Origin: Oscillospiraceae bacterium
GTDB lineage: Bacteria; Bacillota; Clostridia; Oscillospirales; Ruminococcaceae
Assembly: GCA_017991935.1 (NCBI GenBank)
Contig: JAGOPP010000003.1
Span: forward strand, 1 to 64,000
Direction: 5' to 3'
DNA length: 64,000 nt
The position numbers and the translations under genes are program-made. The notes beneath the pieces are model-generated. The model was not told where the DNA came from. It ran no database searches and worked only from the letters and a program-made list of their open reading frames with translations. This document shows, piece by piece, positions 8,391 to 17,034 of the stretch; positions within the stretch are counted from its first letter, which is position 1, and each line of letters begins with the position of its first letter.

Positions 8391-9845
8391 TTATCCGGCG
8401 CTTTGTGTCCCGGAGCTCTGTCCCTTGAGCGACTCGTTGACCGAATCGGCGTAGGCGACGTTGGCCTCGTGCTCCTCCATCGTGACGGCGTAGTAGAAGT
8501 TGCCCAGATCGTCGGTCACGAAGAAGTAATACCCGGTGTCCGCGGGATAGAGCGCGGCCTCGATGGCGTCGAGCCCCGGGTTGCAGATCGGCCCGACCGG
8601 AAGGCCGAGGCGGTAGTAGGTGTCGTACGCCTCGTGGTAGGCGTCCTGCTTTTCGGTGCTCGTGATCTTCTCGTCGCCGAAAATCTCGTCCCGGTAATAG
8701 AAATAGGTCACGTCCGATTCGAGATTCGGGAAGTTGACCGGGTCGGCGAGGCGGTTGCGGAACACGGAGGAGATCGTCTCCATATCCGTGCGCGCGCCGG
8801 CCTCCGCCTGAATCACCGACGCGAGGGTGATCGTGTCCTCCAGCGAGAGGCCGAGCTCCTGCATGCGGTCGTAATAGGAGGAGGTGATCTTATTGTTGAA
8901 GTTGCTGACCATCTTTGCCATGACGCTCGCGGGCTTCTCGTCGAGGTAGAACTGATAGGTGTCCGGGAAGAGGTAGCCCTCCCATTTGTGATAGATCAGC
9001 GGGTCGGCGCCCATCTGGGACTCGAAGTCGTAGCCGTACTGGGCGGTGTCCGCGGCCTCCATAAACTCGTCCGCGCCGCAGACGCCCTTCTCCTCGAGCA
9101 GCTCGGCGATCTCGCGCACCGTCATGCCCTCGATGATCGTGACGCCGACCTCCTGAATCGCGTATTCGCTGGCGCGCAGCGCGAGGAAGATCTGGTCGTA
9201 GCCAAGGTTGGAATTCAGCGTGTAGGTTCCCGGATAGAGGCGGTCCTGCATATTCTTTACACGGGCGTACACTTCAAACGCGAAAGGCTCGTCGATCACG
9301 CCCTTCGCGCCGAGCAGGTCCGCGATCTCGGAGAGCGTGGCGCCCTCCGGGATGACGACCTCGATGTCGCGGCTCTCTTTCTCAAAGCCAACGAGGTCGT
9401 TGATGCTGGTGACGGCAAAAATCGAGAGGTAGACCGCGGCCACAAGCACCGCCGCCACCCAAAAAACCGTGATGACCCCGGAGAGGCCCGTCCTGCGGCG
9501 GCGTCCGCGGCCGGGCTTCGCGCCCTCCGGCCCCCGGGGGCTTTTTTCCGCTTCTACTGGGCGTCCGGCGGGGTGTCTCCCCTCCGGCGGAGCCTGCGGC
9601 TCCTTTTTCTCCGGGGCGGGCCTCCCGGCGCCGCCCGCCTGCGGGGGCGTCAATCGGTCCCCTTCGCCATGGCCTTGCCCCTGTCCGGGGACGCCCGACG
9701 GGCCCTGTTTGCCGTCCCGCGCCGCGTCCTCGGCAAAAAACGCCGCGAACGCGTCAAGGTCATCGCCGGGGATGGGATCGCCCTCCCGGCCGTTTTCGTT
9801 CGCCCCTTCAAAGAAGCGGTCGAAATTTCTCTTATCTTCGCTCAT
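8391..9845 (-). CDS. mltG: Endolytic murein transglycosylase MltG
   Basis: 484 aa. A long charged, Pro/Gly-rich cytoplasmic N-terminus (residues 1-115) precedes one transmembrane helix (VITVFWVAAVLVAAVYLSIFA). A LysM-like region (VVIPEGATLSEIADLL; VTIIEGMTVREIAELL) follows, then the YceG catalytic domain: WEGYLFPDTYQF, TLASVIQAEAG with the conserved glutamate, SSVFRNRL, and LPVGPICNPG. It cuts nascent glycan strands outside the membrane to release them from synthesis. The ATG at 9845 is chosen for GGAGG 5 nt upstream; the frame stays open further upstream without an RBS. The disordered cytoplasmic extension is long for the family but common in Clostridia. Confidence 0.93.
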   Translation of the reverse strand: MSEDKRNFDRFFEGANENGREGDPIPGDDLDAFAAFFAEDAARDGKQGPSGVPGQGQGHGEGDRLTPPQAGGAGRPAPEKKEPQAPPEGRHPAGRPVEAEKSPRGPEGAKPGRGRRRRTGLSGVITVFWVAAVLVAAVYLSIFAVTSINDLVGFEKESRDIEVVIPEGATLSEIADLLGAKGVIDEPFAFEVYARVKNMQDRLYPGTYTLNSNLGYDQIFLALRASEYAIQEVGVTIIEGMTVREIAELLEEKGVCGADEFMEAADTAQYGYDFESQMGADPLIYHKWEGYLFPDTYQFYLDEKPASVMAKMVSNFNNKITSSYYDRMQELGLSLEDTITLASVIQAEAGARTDMETISSVFRNRLADPVNFPNLESDVTYFYYRDEIFGDEKITSTEKQDAYHEAYDTYYRLGLPVGPICNPGLDAIEAALYPADTGYYFFVTDDLGNFYYAVTMEEHEANVAYADSVNESLKGQSSGTQSAG

Positions 9846-9971
9846 AAAGACCTCCGTCCCCGGTTGGGATGGAACCATCCTGCGACCGGTTTCATAATAT
9901 GTAACATACCGGCGCCGGCGACGTATTTCACAGCCGCGCCCGTATAAGATCATTCTCGTGAGGTGAATATC

Positions 9972-10169
9972 ATGTTCTTCGGAGGAAACAACAGCTGCTG
10001 CTGGTGGATTATCATCTTGATTCTCCTCTTTACCTGCGGCGGATGCGGAAGCAACATCTGTGGAAGCAACAACTGCGGAGGCAACACTTGCGGCGCCAAC
10101 AATTGCGGATGCAACGGTTGCGGCGGCTGTGACAACGGATGCGGATGCAACAACAACAATTGCTGCTGA
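9972..10169 (+). CDS. Cysteine-rich microprotein with N-terminal hydrophobic helix
   Basis: 65 aa with 15 cysteines. After MFFGGNNSCC comes a hydrophobic helix (WWIIILILLF) and then a low-complexity tail built from 'GSNNCGG', 'ANNCGCNGCGG' and 'NNNNCC' units. GTGAGGTGA sits 6 nt before the ATG at 9972, and a clean terminator follows 20 nt after the stop, so this is a real, independently transcribed gene. Similar small Cys/Gly/Asn-rich proteins occur in spore-forming Bacillota; a coat or metal-binding role is possible but not shown. It is divergent from mltG. Confidence 0.75.
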   Translation: MFFGGNNSCCWWIIILILLFTCGGCGSNICGSNNCGGNTCGANNCGCNGCGGCDNGCGCNNNNCC

Positions 10170-10188
10170 CGCAATGCTCCATAACCGG

Positions 10189-10221
10189 CTGCCCTGCGGA
10201 TAACGCAGGGCTCTTCTTAAG
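10189..10221 (+). terminator. Terminator after Cys-rich microprotein gene
   Basis: GCCCTGCG / CGCAGGGC stem with a GATAA loop followed by TCTTCTT. Confidence 0.85.
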
Positions 10222-10749
10222 TTAGAAGGAGGCCTGCAGCGCTGCGGCGGCTTGTCCGCCCAGCGCTGCTTCCGCGAGCAAAAAAGCGAATTCCGGCGCC
10301 GCGCCCGGCCCGTTCGCGGTGATCAGGTTGCCGTCCCGCTCGGCGCGGGCCCCGGTATAACGGCCCTCCGGCACCTCAAACCCCGGGTAGCAGGTCCACC
10401 GTTTCCCTTTGAGTGCGCCCGTGCCCGCCAAGACGACCCCCGGCGCCGCGCAGATGGCCCCGATGATCTTATCCCCCGCAAGGGCATTTCGGATCGCCCG
10501 GGATACGGCATCGGAATTTTTGAGATTCCGCGCGCCGGGCATCCCGCCGGGCAGCACGATCATATCCGGATCGGACAGGCCGGGGGCGTTCTCCGGAACG
10601 TCCGCCTCCACCGTGAGGCCGTGCGCGCCGCGGATCGTCTTTCCGCCGACGCCGACGATCGTGACCGCGAGCCCCGCGCGTTTCAAAATGTCATAGGTGG
10701 TGACGGCCTCCGTCTCCTCAAACCCGTTTGCAAGATAAAGGCAGACCAT
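10222..10749 (-). CDS. DJ-1/PfpI family protein
   Basis: 175 aa, the full family length. The nucleophile-elbow cysteine lies in AICAAPGV (about residue 100), the conserved acidic residue in FEETEAV (about 11-13), and the 'MIVLPGGMPGA' block matches the DJ-1 subgroup rather than PfpI proteases. Members act as glyoxalases, deglycases or chaperones in stress protection. GGAGGAGG precedes the ATG. It is a single gene with no co-transcribed partner. Confidence 0.88.
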   Translation of the reverse strand: MVCLYLANGFEETEAVTTYDILKRAGLAVTIVGVGGKTIRGAHGLTVEADVPENAPGLSDPDMIVLPGGMPGARNLKNSDAVSRAIRNALAGDKIIGAICAAPGVVLAGTGALKGKRWTCYPGFEVPEGRYTGARAERDGNLITANGPGAAPEFAFLLAEAALGGQAAAALQASF

Positions 10750-10923
10750 GCTGACGCCTCCTCCCGGTTTTGCCGGAAAAACGCGGCGAGCCCCGCCGCG
10801 GTCCCAAAAAACTTCCGATCCCGACTTTCTATGAAATTATGTTCGATATTTTCAAAAATAATAGCGTCGCCGCCGCGGGCGCGGAAAATCCCCCGTTCCC
10901 CCCGGCGCGGCCCCGTTTTTTTA

Positions 10924-11673
10924 TCAGAGAAACTCCGCGGTGCGCGGACGCCCGCAGGACATCCTGCCCTCCGTGCACGGCCCGTAGGCGCAGGGCGGGC
11001 CCGCTTTGGCGAACAGCGACGGCGCGGCCGCTTTGCACAGGCGCAGCATCTCGTCCGCGACCGCGCGGATCTCCCACTGGGCGCGGTTGCAGCAGCGGAG
11101 CCGGAAAAAATTGTGCAGGCTGCGGGCGTTCATCGTCACGATCATCTTGGTGTCGCAGGCGTTGGGCAGCACGTAGCGCGCGTCCTCGATGGCCTGTTTT
11201 TCCACCGCTTTGCGGGCCTTCCCCTCCTCCATCCCGGAGGCGATCAGGCCGGAGGCGGCGTTTTTTTGGAGGATCGCGGTGAGCCGCGCGTAACTTTCCG
11301 CGGCGGCCTCCATCGCCTTTTGGAATTCCGCGGCCGCCTCCGGGTCCCCGGCGATCGACGGCGGGAGGACATATTCAAAGGAATCCTTTCGGACATACCG
11401 CTGGCTCTGGACGCTGTAAGAGGCGATGCGGTGACGCGTCATCTGCGCGAGAAACGCGCGGGAGACGCCCTCTATCGTGAACGTGAAACTGACATGCTCA
11501 AGCGGGCTGTCATGGCCCATCTCGGCGAGCATGTCCACCAATTTCTCCGCGCGTTCGATGCTCATGTCGTCAAACAGGACGTCCGCCCCGATGTCGCTGT
11601 AACAGAGCCTTGCCGCGGCGGCAACGGTCTTCTCCGGCTCCGGCGTATGGGAAAGCAGTTTTACGCTCGGCAT
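10924..11673 (-). CDS. thyX: Flavin-dependent thymidylate synthase ThyX
   Basis: 249 aa. The ThyX signature RHRIASYSVQSQRY (RHRxxSxxxxSxRY form) is intact near residue 77, with 'SPLEHVSFTF' before it and the nucleotide-binding 'NARSLHNFFRLR' block after. It methylates dUMP with methylene-tetrahydrofolate using FAD and NADPH. The start at 11673 (MPSVKLL) is chosen because AGAGGGGG lies upstream; the longer frame has no such site. The C-terminus carries extra cysteines (CAYGPCTEGRMSCG). No thyA is seen in the window. Confidence 0.95.
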   Translation of the reverse strand: MPSVKLLSHTPEPEKTVAAAARLCYSDIGADVLFDDMSIERAEKLVDMLAEMGHDSPLEHVSFTFTIEGVSRAFLAQMTRHRIASYSVQSQRYVRKDSFEYVLPPSIAGDPEAAAEFQKAMEAAAESYARLTAILQKNAASGLIASGMEEGKARKAVEKQAIEDARYVLPNACDTKMIVTMNARSLHNFFRLRCCNRAQWEIRAVADEMLRLCKAAAPSLFAKAGPPCAYGPCTEGRMSCGRPRTAEFL

Positions 11674-11708
11674 GACCCCGCCCCCTCTCGTAAAATTTCT
11701 TGAAATAC

Positions 11709-11737
11709 AGTGTAACACAGAAAAGAACAACGCGCAA
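11709..11737 (-). promoter_or_regulatory. Probable promoter of thyX
   Basis: On the minus strand TTGCGC (11737-11732), 17-bp spacer, TACACT (11714-11709); moderate match. Confidence 0.45.
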
Positions 11738-11751
11738 TCCTAAGCCGAAAC

Positions 11752-11787
11752 GGAAAAAAAGCGGAGGTCCTGCGGCCCCCGCTCGGC
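11752..11787 (-). terminator. Terminator after lipoprotein gene
   Basis: On the minus strand AGCGGGGGCC...GGACCTCCGCT followed by T7. Confidence 0.8.
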
Positions 11788-11801
11788 AGGCGCTGCGCCT
11801 G

Positions 11802-12536
11802 TCATTTGACGGTAAAACTCATGCTGATCGCGTCGAGATATTGGCCCTCCTGATCGAGAAACTCGATCGTCGCCTGAAAGGTCCCCGCTTTTAACGCCTC
11901 GATCTCGAAGCTGCCGTTTCCGTCGAGGCGGCGGATCTCCGCGCCCGCGACCGTCTCGTCGCTGATCACCAAAAAGGCGTTGGCGCACTCGTCCGCGATC
12001 GTCACCGGGATGGAGATCTTGTCCCCCACGAGGTAGGCGGTCGGAATGTCGCTGATGTTCCCCTCGATGCCGTAATTCGCGACGTGGAAGACCCAGTCGC
12101 CCTTCTTGATCTCGCCGACGTAGCCCTTGATGTCGTCGACATAGAGCACCTCGCCGCCCATCGTGACATAATAGCTGTGGCCGGCCTCGAAGCTCTGGGA
12201 GGTCAGGCAGATCAGATAGCTGCGGACGTTGTCGGTGTCGTTCTTGTAATAGACGTCCTCGGTCGTGCGGATATCGTAATCCTGAAAGACGGTGTCGTCC
12301 TCATTGTAAATCGTGATGTGCCCAAGCACCGTCTCGGTGGTCGGGGAATTGGTGATGATCTGGATGCTGTTGCTCCCGGCGGCGAATTTTGTGGAGGCGT
12401 CCTCGCTCTTCGGATGAAAAAAGACCTCAAATTCCTCCGGCGTGGTATAGGTCTTTTTTGCCATCGCGGCGCATCCGGAGCCGAGCACGGCGATCAAAAC
12501 GACGGAAACCAAGGTAAAAAGCAGCTTCTTTGTCAT
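11802..12536 (-). CDS. Lipoprotein of unknown function
   Basis: 244 aa with a lipoprotein signal peptide (MTKKLLFTLVSVVLIAVLGSGC, lipid-anchored Cys in the LGSGC box). The mature part is rich in beta strands: an N-terminal domain (about 45-130, YTTPEEFEVFFHPKSED) and Ig-like or cohesin-like segments (DKISIPVTIADECANAFLVIS; GTFQATIEFLDQEG). No enzyme motif is visible. The ATG at 12536 is fixed by the signal sequence. Its own consensus promoter lies at 12577-12605 and a terminator follows, so it is monocistronic. I do not recognise a named family. Confidence 0.75.
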   Translation of the reverse strand: MTKKLLFTLVSVVLIAVLGSGCAAMAKKTYTTPEEFEVFFHPKSEDASTKFAAGSNSIQIITNSPTTETVLGHITIYNEDDTVFQDYDIRTTEDVYYKNDTDNVRSYLICLTSQSFEAGHSYYVTMGGEVLYVDDIKGYVGEIKKGDWVFHVANYGIEGNISDIPTAYLVGDKISIPVTIADECANAFLVISDETVAGAEIRRLDGNGSFEIEALKAGTFQATIEFLDQEGQYLDAISMSFTVK

Positions 12537-12576
12537 AGTTTTCAATTCATCCTTTCGGCGCTCTACTATGGTAGAT

Positions 12577-12605
12577 ATTATAGTATGATTCCGCCGCAAA
12601 ATCAA
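12577..12605 (-). promoter_or_regulatory. Promoter of the lipoprotein gene
   Basis: On the minus strand TTGATT (12605-12600), 17-bp spacer, TATAAT (12582-12577). Confidence 0.75.
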
Positions 12606-12909
12606 ACGGTATTTGCGGATGCCCAAAAATTTGACAGATTATTCATATTTTTGGGAGGGCGGGATCCTTGCCGCCCAGCGCGCCTTTTGCGGCGCTCCGA
12701 GCGGCGGATATTTTGGAAAATCCGGCGGCATCCCCTCCCCGGCATGAAATCCGTGCGGCGGGGAACGATGTTTTTTAGAAGCGAAATTGGGCGGCGTCGG
12801 GGTTCTGCTGATTTAAAGTGGCATCTTGTGAAACTGTTCAGGTTTTGCTCTCTATTCGCGCGCAATTTTGTATAAATATGTGTAAGATTTAAATTATGAG
12901 AAATTGATG

Positions 12910-12938
12910 TTGCTTTTTTTTTATATTAGGCATATAAT
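12910..12938 (+). promoter_or_regulatory. Promoter of the livJHMGF operon
   Basis: TTGCTT (12910-12915), 17-bp spacer, perfect TATAAT (12933-12938) in an AT-rich stretch, leaving a leader of about 90 nt. The rest of the 12606-13035 gap shows no gene and no T-box. Confidence 0.75.
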
Positions 12939-13035
12939 CTCTTCAATTCTTCCTATTTTTCAGCCGTTTGTTCAGGAGGAAGGTGCTGGAAGGTGCAAAA
13001 CTTTTCCGTAAAAACATTCATAGGAGGAAATGAAA

Positions 13036-14175
13036 ATGAAAAAAGTATTGGCAATCGTCCTTGTCGTTGCCATGATGTTCGGCATGACGGCATGTTCCGG
13101 ATCCGGCAGCGACACCATTAAAATCGGCGTCATCGCACCGCTTACCGGCGACGTAGCCGTCTACGGCAACGCGGTAAACGAAGCCGTAAAGCTCTACACC
13201 GACAAGGTCAATGCCGAAGGCGGCATCGACGGCAAACAGATCGAGCTTGTTGTCTACGACGACAAAGGCGATGCCACCGAGGCTGTCAACGCCTATAACA
13301 AGCTTGTCTCTTCCGACCAGGTCCTCGCCATCATCGGCGACGTGACCAGCACCCCGACCATCGCTGTTGCCCAGGCCTCCGTCGCCGACAACATTCCGAT
13401 TATCACCGGCACCGCCACCCACCTCGACGTGACCTCCTTCGGCAGCAACATGTTCCGCGCCTGCTTCGTCGATGACCTTCAGGCCCGCACCATGGCCAAC
13501 CTCGCCGTCGCGGAGGGCGTCACCAAAGCCGCCGTCATCTACAACGCGAGCGACTCTTACTCCACCGGCCTTCGCGACTCCTTCAAGACTTACTGCGATT
13601 CCCTCGGCGTCGAGGTCGTCGCGGACGAAGCCTACGCCAAGAGCGACGTCGACTTCAACGCGCAGCTGACCAACATCGCCGCCGCCAATCCTGAAGTCAT
13701 CTTCATCCCGGAGTATTACAACACCTACTACCTGATCGCGAGCCAGGCCCGCGCCATGGGCATCACCGCCACCTTCTACGGCGTTGACGGCACCGACGGC
13801 GTCCTTGAGATCGACGGCGCCGACGTCTCCGTCTTCGACGGCATGTATTTCTCCAACCACTACACCACCGAGGATACCTCCGAAGTCGTGCAGAACTTCA
13901 TCGCCGACTACGAGGAAGTTTACGGCCAGACCCCGAACGCCCTCGCCGCCCTCGGCTATGACGCCGCGATGATCCTCTTCGACGCGATCAAGCGCGCCGG
14001 CGTCTCCGAGCCCAGCGCCGAGAATTGGCAGGCCATCATCGACGCCCTCTACGAGACCGATATGCAGTGCGTCACCGGACACATCACCTACGATGAAGGA
14101 AACGGCACGCCGAACAAGTCCACCAAGGTTATCACCATCAATAACGGAGTCTACAGCTTCTACGGAGAATATTGA
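13036..14175 (+). CDS. livJ: Branched-chain amino acid ABC transporter substrate-binding lipoprotein
   Basis: 379 aa. A lipoprotein signal (MKKVLAIVLVVAMMFGMTAC) precedes a type I periplasmic-binding fold of the Leu/Ile/Val family: TIKIGVIAPLTGDVAVYGNA at the mature N-terminus, 'DDKGDATEAVNAYNKL' and 'IIGDVTSTPTIAVAQ'. It captures branched-chain or related amino acids outside the membrane for LivHMGF. The second ATG (13036) is chosen, since GGAGG is 8 nt upstream but only 2 nt from the first. Codon use is strongly biased, as in highly expressed genes. A hairpin after the gene probably gives more binding protein than permease. Confidence 0.95.
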   Translation: MKKVLAIVLVVAMMFGMTACSGSGSDTIKIGVIAPLTGDVAVYGNAVNEAVKLYTDKVNAEGGIDGKQIELVVYDDKGDATEAVNAYNKLVSSDQVLAIIGDVTSTPTIAVAQASVADNIPIITGTATHLDVTSFGSNMFRACFVDDLQARTMANLAVAEGVTKAAVIYNASDSYSTGLRDSFKTYCDSLGVEVVADEAYAKSDVDFNAQLTNIAAANPEVIFIPEYYNTYYLIASQARAMGITATFYGVDGTDGVLEIDGADVSVFDGMYFSNHYTTEDTSEVVQNFIADYEEVYGQTPNALAALGYDAAMILFDAIKRAGVSEPSAENWQAIIDALYETDMQCVTGHITYDEGNGTPNKSTKVITINNGVYSFYGEY

Positions 14176-14192
14176 TCCCGTTGCATTTTTCA

Positions 14193-14230
14193 TCGGGAAC
14201 GGCGGGACGCCCGCCGTTCCCTTTACTTTT
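14193..14230 (+). terminator. Intercistronic terminator/attenuator between livJ and livH
   Basis: GGGAACGGCGGG / CCCGCCGTTCCC stem followed by TTTACTTTT. It likely lowers expression of the permease relative to the binding protein. Confidence 0.85.
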
Positions 14231-14247
14231 AGCAAAGGACTGATACG

Positions 14248-15120
14248 ATGACTTTTCTCACCCAAATCCTGAACGGCATCCAGATCGGCAGCATCTACGC
14301 CCTTGTGGCTCTAGGGTATACGATGGTCTACGGCATCATCAAGCTGATCAATTTTGCGCACGGCGACATCATCATGGTGGGCGCCTACGTAACGTGGTAC
14401 CTGATTGCCAAGTTGTATATCTCCGAATGGGCCGCCATCGTACTGGCGGTTGTCGGCTGCACCGTGCTCGGTATGGTGATCGAAAAAGTGGCGTACAAAC
14501 CGCTGCGCAAATCCGCCCGGATCTCCCTGCTGATCACCGCGATCGGCGTCAGCTTCCTGCTGGAGAATATCGCGCAGCTGATCTTCACCGCCAACCCCAG
14601 AATGTTTACGAACCTGTTTCCGGGCAATATGAATCTCGGGAGCCTGACCATCCCCAACAACACGGTCGTCACGATCCTTGTCTCCGTTGCGCTGATGGTC
14701 GGTCTGACGCTGCTGGTCGATAAGACCAAGATCGGCAAGGCCATGCGCGCCGTTTCCGAGGACAACGACACCGCCCAGCTCATGGGCATCAACGTCAACA
14801 GCACCATCAGCTTCACGTTTGGTCTGGGCTCCGGGCTGGCGGCGCTGGCGGCCGTCCTGTACTGCTGCTCCTACACGCAGATCAACCCGACGATGGGCTC
14901 GATGCTCGGACTCAAGGCCTTCGTGGCGGCGGTGCTCGGCGGGATCGGCAGCCTGCCCGGCGCGATGGTCGGCGGGCTCGTCATCGGCATCGCCGAATCC
15001 CTGACCAAGGGATATGTCGCCTCCAGCTACGCCGACGCGATCGTCTTCGGCATCCTGATCGTGGTTTTGCTCATCAAGCCGACCGGCTTCTTCGGGCGCA
15101 CCATGAACGAGAAAGTCTAA
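14248..15120 (+). CDS. livH: Branched-chain amino acid ABC transporter permease LivH
   Basis: 290 aa, polytopic with about eight helices. Family blocks are QILNGIQIGSIYALVALGYTM at the N-terminus, LINFAHGDIIMVGAY, the EAA-like cytoplasmic loop (GKAMRAVSEDNDTAQLMGIN), and LGLKAFVAAVLGGIGSLPGA. It pairs with LivM to form the transmembrane channel. AAAGGA precedes the ATG. The next gene begins 12 bp after the stop. Confidence 0.95.
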   Translation: MTFLTQILNGIQIGSIYALVALGYTMVYGIIKLINFAHGDIIMVGAYVTWYLIAKLYISEWAAIVLAVVGCTVLGMVIEKVAYKPLRKSARISLLITAIGVSFLLENIAQLIFTANPRMFTNLFPGNMNLGSLTIPNNTVVTILVSVALMVGLTLLVDKTKIGKAMRAVSEDNDTAQLMGINVNSTISFTFGLGSGLAALAAVLYCCSYTQINPTMGSMLGLKAFVAAVLGGIGSLPGAMVGGLVIGIAESLTKGYVASSYADAIVFGILIVVLLIKPTGFFGRTMNEKV

Positions 15121-15132
15121 GGGGGCGGCGGG

Positions 15133-16242
15133 ATGGAAAAATTTCTTTCGAAAATGAAAAACCGCTATCTCCTCAATACGGTCCTCGTCGCGGCTTTCTA
15201 CGGCGTCCTGATGCTGGTCATACAGTTCGGCCTGCTCAACCGCTACCAGACCAATATGCTGATCCCGGTCTGCTATAACATCATTCTGGCCGTCAGCCTC
15301 AACCTCTCGGCCGGCTTCCTCGGCCAGCTGCCTCTGGGCCACGCCGGATTCATGTCCATCGGCGGCTACACGGCCGCCCTGATTACCCTCGCGCTCGATC
15401 TGCCTTCGGTCGTGGAATTCCCGATCGCGCTGATCGCCGGGGGCCTCGTCGCCGCCGTGTTCGGCTTTGTGATCGGCCTGCCCGCCCTGCGCCTGCGCGG
15501 GGACTACCTCGCCATCATCACGCTCGGCTTCGGAGAGATCATCCGCGTGGTCATCACGAACCTCGGCTTCACCGGCGGGGCGTTCGGCCTCTCCGGCATC
15601 CAGAAGCACACCACGCTCTCCATCGCCTTTTTGTGCACGGTCATCACGATCTTCGCGGTCCACGCGCTGATGAAATCCCGCCACGGCCGCGCGATCCTCT
15701 CGATCCGCGAGAACGAGATCGCCGCCGAGTGCTCGGGCATCCCGACCACGTATTACAAGACCATCACCTTCACGATTTCCGCCTTCTTCGCCGGGGTCGC
15801 CGGCGGGCTGTACGCCCATTACCTGTGCATCCTCGATCCCTCGAACTTCGGATTTATGAAGTCCGTTGAGATCCTGATCATGGTCGTCCTCGGCGGACTC
15901 GGCTCCATGATCGGCTCCATCACCGCGGCGTTCGGCCTGACCCTGCTGCCGGAACTGCTGCGCGATTTCTCCGACTACCGCATGGTCGTCTACTCGCTGC
16001 TGCTGGTCATCGTCATGATCTTCAAGCCCTCCGGCCTCTTCGGAACCTACGATTTCTCGATGAGCCGGCTCCTGACCGATCTCAGCGAAGGCGATCTGTT
16101 TAAAAAGAAAACTCAGAAAAAGCTGATCCCGGTCGCCGAGGAGCTGCGGGGCGCGGAGATCGCGCCCGACGCCTCCATCAGCGCCGACCCAAGCATTCCT
16201 CCGGAGCCTGTCGAATCGCCGGAAGGAAAGGAGGAGGAATGA
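15133..16242 (+). CDS. livM: Branched-chain amino acid ABC transporter permease LivM
   Basis: 369 aa, polytopic. Diagnostic segments: NLSAGFLGQLPLGHAGFMSI, PALRLRGDYLAIITLGFGEI, ITNLGFTGGAFGLSGI, the coupling loop SIRENEIAAECSGI, and MVVLGGLGSMIGSI. The C-terminal 50 residues form a charged, Pro/Glu-rich cytoplasmic tail. It is the second half of the LivHM channel. Its stop overlaps the livG start region, so translation is coupled. Confidence 0.95.
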   Translation: MEKFLSKMKNRYLLNTVLVAAFYGVLMLVIQFGLLNRYQTNMLIPVCYNIILAVSLNLSAGFLGQLPLGHAGFMSIGGYTAALITLALDLPSVVEFPIALIAGGLVAAVFGFVIGLPALRLRGDYLAIITLGFGEIIRVVITNLGFTGGAFGLSGIQKHTTLSIAFLCTVITIFAVHALMKSRHGRAILSIRENEIAAECSGIPTTYYKTITFTISAFFAGVAGGLYAHYLCILDPSNFGFMKSVEILIMVVLGGLGSMIGSITAAFGLTLLPELLRDFSDYRMVVYSLLLVIVMIFKPSGLFGTYDFSMSRLLTDLSEGDLFKKKTQKKLIPVAEELRGAEIAPDASISADPSIPPEPVESPEGKEEE

Positions 16243-17021
16243 TGTCCGGACAATCCATTCTTGACATTGAAAAATTGGGGATCGATTTCGGCGGCCTGCA
16301 CGCCTTGGACGGCTTCAGCCTCCACATCGAGCCGGGCGAGATCGTCGGCCTGATCGGGCCCAACGGCGCGGGCAAGACCACGGTCTTTAACCTCTTGACC
16401 AGCGTCTACGCGCCGACCAGAGGCAAGATCGAGCTTCAGGGCGAGAACACGAAGGGCAAAAAGACCCATCAGGTCGCGAAGCACGGCATCGCCCGCACCT
16501 TCCAGAATATCCGCCTGTTCAGCAGGCTCACGGTTTTGGACAACATCCTGATCGGCATGCACAACAACATCCATTACTCCATCCTGCGGGCCATCTTCCG
16601 CCTTCCGCGCTACTGGAAGGAGGAGGCCGCCGCCAAGGAGAGAGCCCTCGAGCTTCTGGACGTCTTCGACATGCGAAGCGTCGCAAACGAGGTGGCCGGG
16701 AGCCTGCCCTATGGCGCGCAAAGAAGGATCGAGATCGTGCGCGCCCTCGCCACGGACCCGCAGGTCCTGCTGCTCGACGAGCCTGCGGCCGGCATGAACC
16801 CCTCCGAGACGGAGGAGCTCATGGCCAACATCCGCCGCATCCGCGACAAATTCGGCGTCGCCATCTTCCTGATCGAGCACGATATGAGCCTCGTCATGGG
16901 CATCTGCGAACGCATACTGGTCCTCAACTACGGGCTGGTGATCGCGGAGGGCACGCCGGAGGAGATCAAAACCAATCCGACCGTCATCGAGGCTTACCTC
17001 GGGCAGCAGCGCAGCGAATGA
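16242..17021 (+). CDS. livG: Branched-chain amino acid ABC transporter ATPase LivG
   Basis: 259 aa. Walker A is GPNGAGKT, the LivG-specific segment 'GIARTFQNIRLF' follows, and Walker B is VLLLDEPAAGMNPSE with the switch His in 'FLIEHDM'. The signature motif reads LPYGAQRR instead of the canonical LSGGQ, which is normal for LivG (LPYGxQR). ATGATG offers two starts; GGAGG at 16230-16234 gives 7-nt spacing to 16242. It powers import with LivF at the inner face of the membrane. Confidence 0.95.
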   Translation: MSGQSILDIEKLGIDFGGLHALDGFSLHIEPGEIVGLIGPNGAGKTTVFNLLTSVYAPTRGKIELQGENTKGKKTHQVAKHGIARTFQNIRLFSRLTVLDNILIGMHNNIHYSILRAIFRLPRYWKEEAAAKERALELLDVFDMRSVANEVAGSLPYGAQRRIEIVRALATDPQVLLLDEPAAGMNPSETEELMANIRRIRDKFGVAIFLIEHDMSLVMGICERILVLNYGLVIAEGTPEEIKTNPTVIEAYLGQQRSE

Positions 17022-17034
17022 GGGGGTGCAGAAT

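Noticed and set aside
12606..13035. Possible riboswitch or T-box before livJ
   Set aside because: The leader after the TATAAT promoter is about 90 nt, AT-rich, without a T-box sequence or terminator hairpin.
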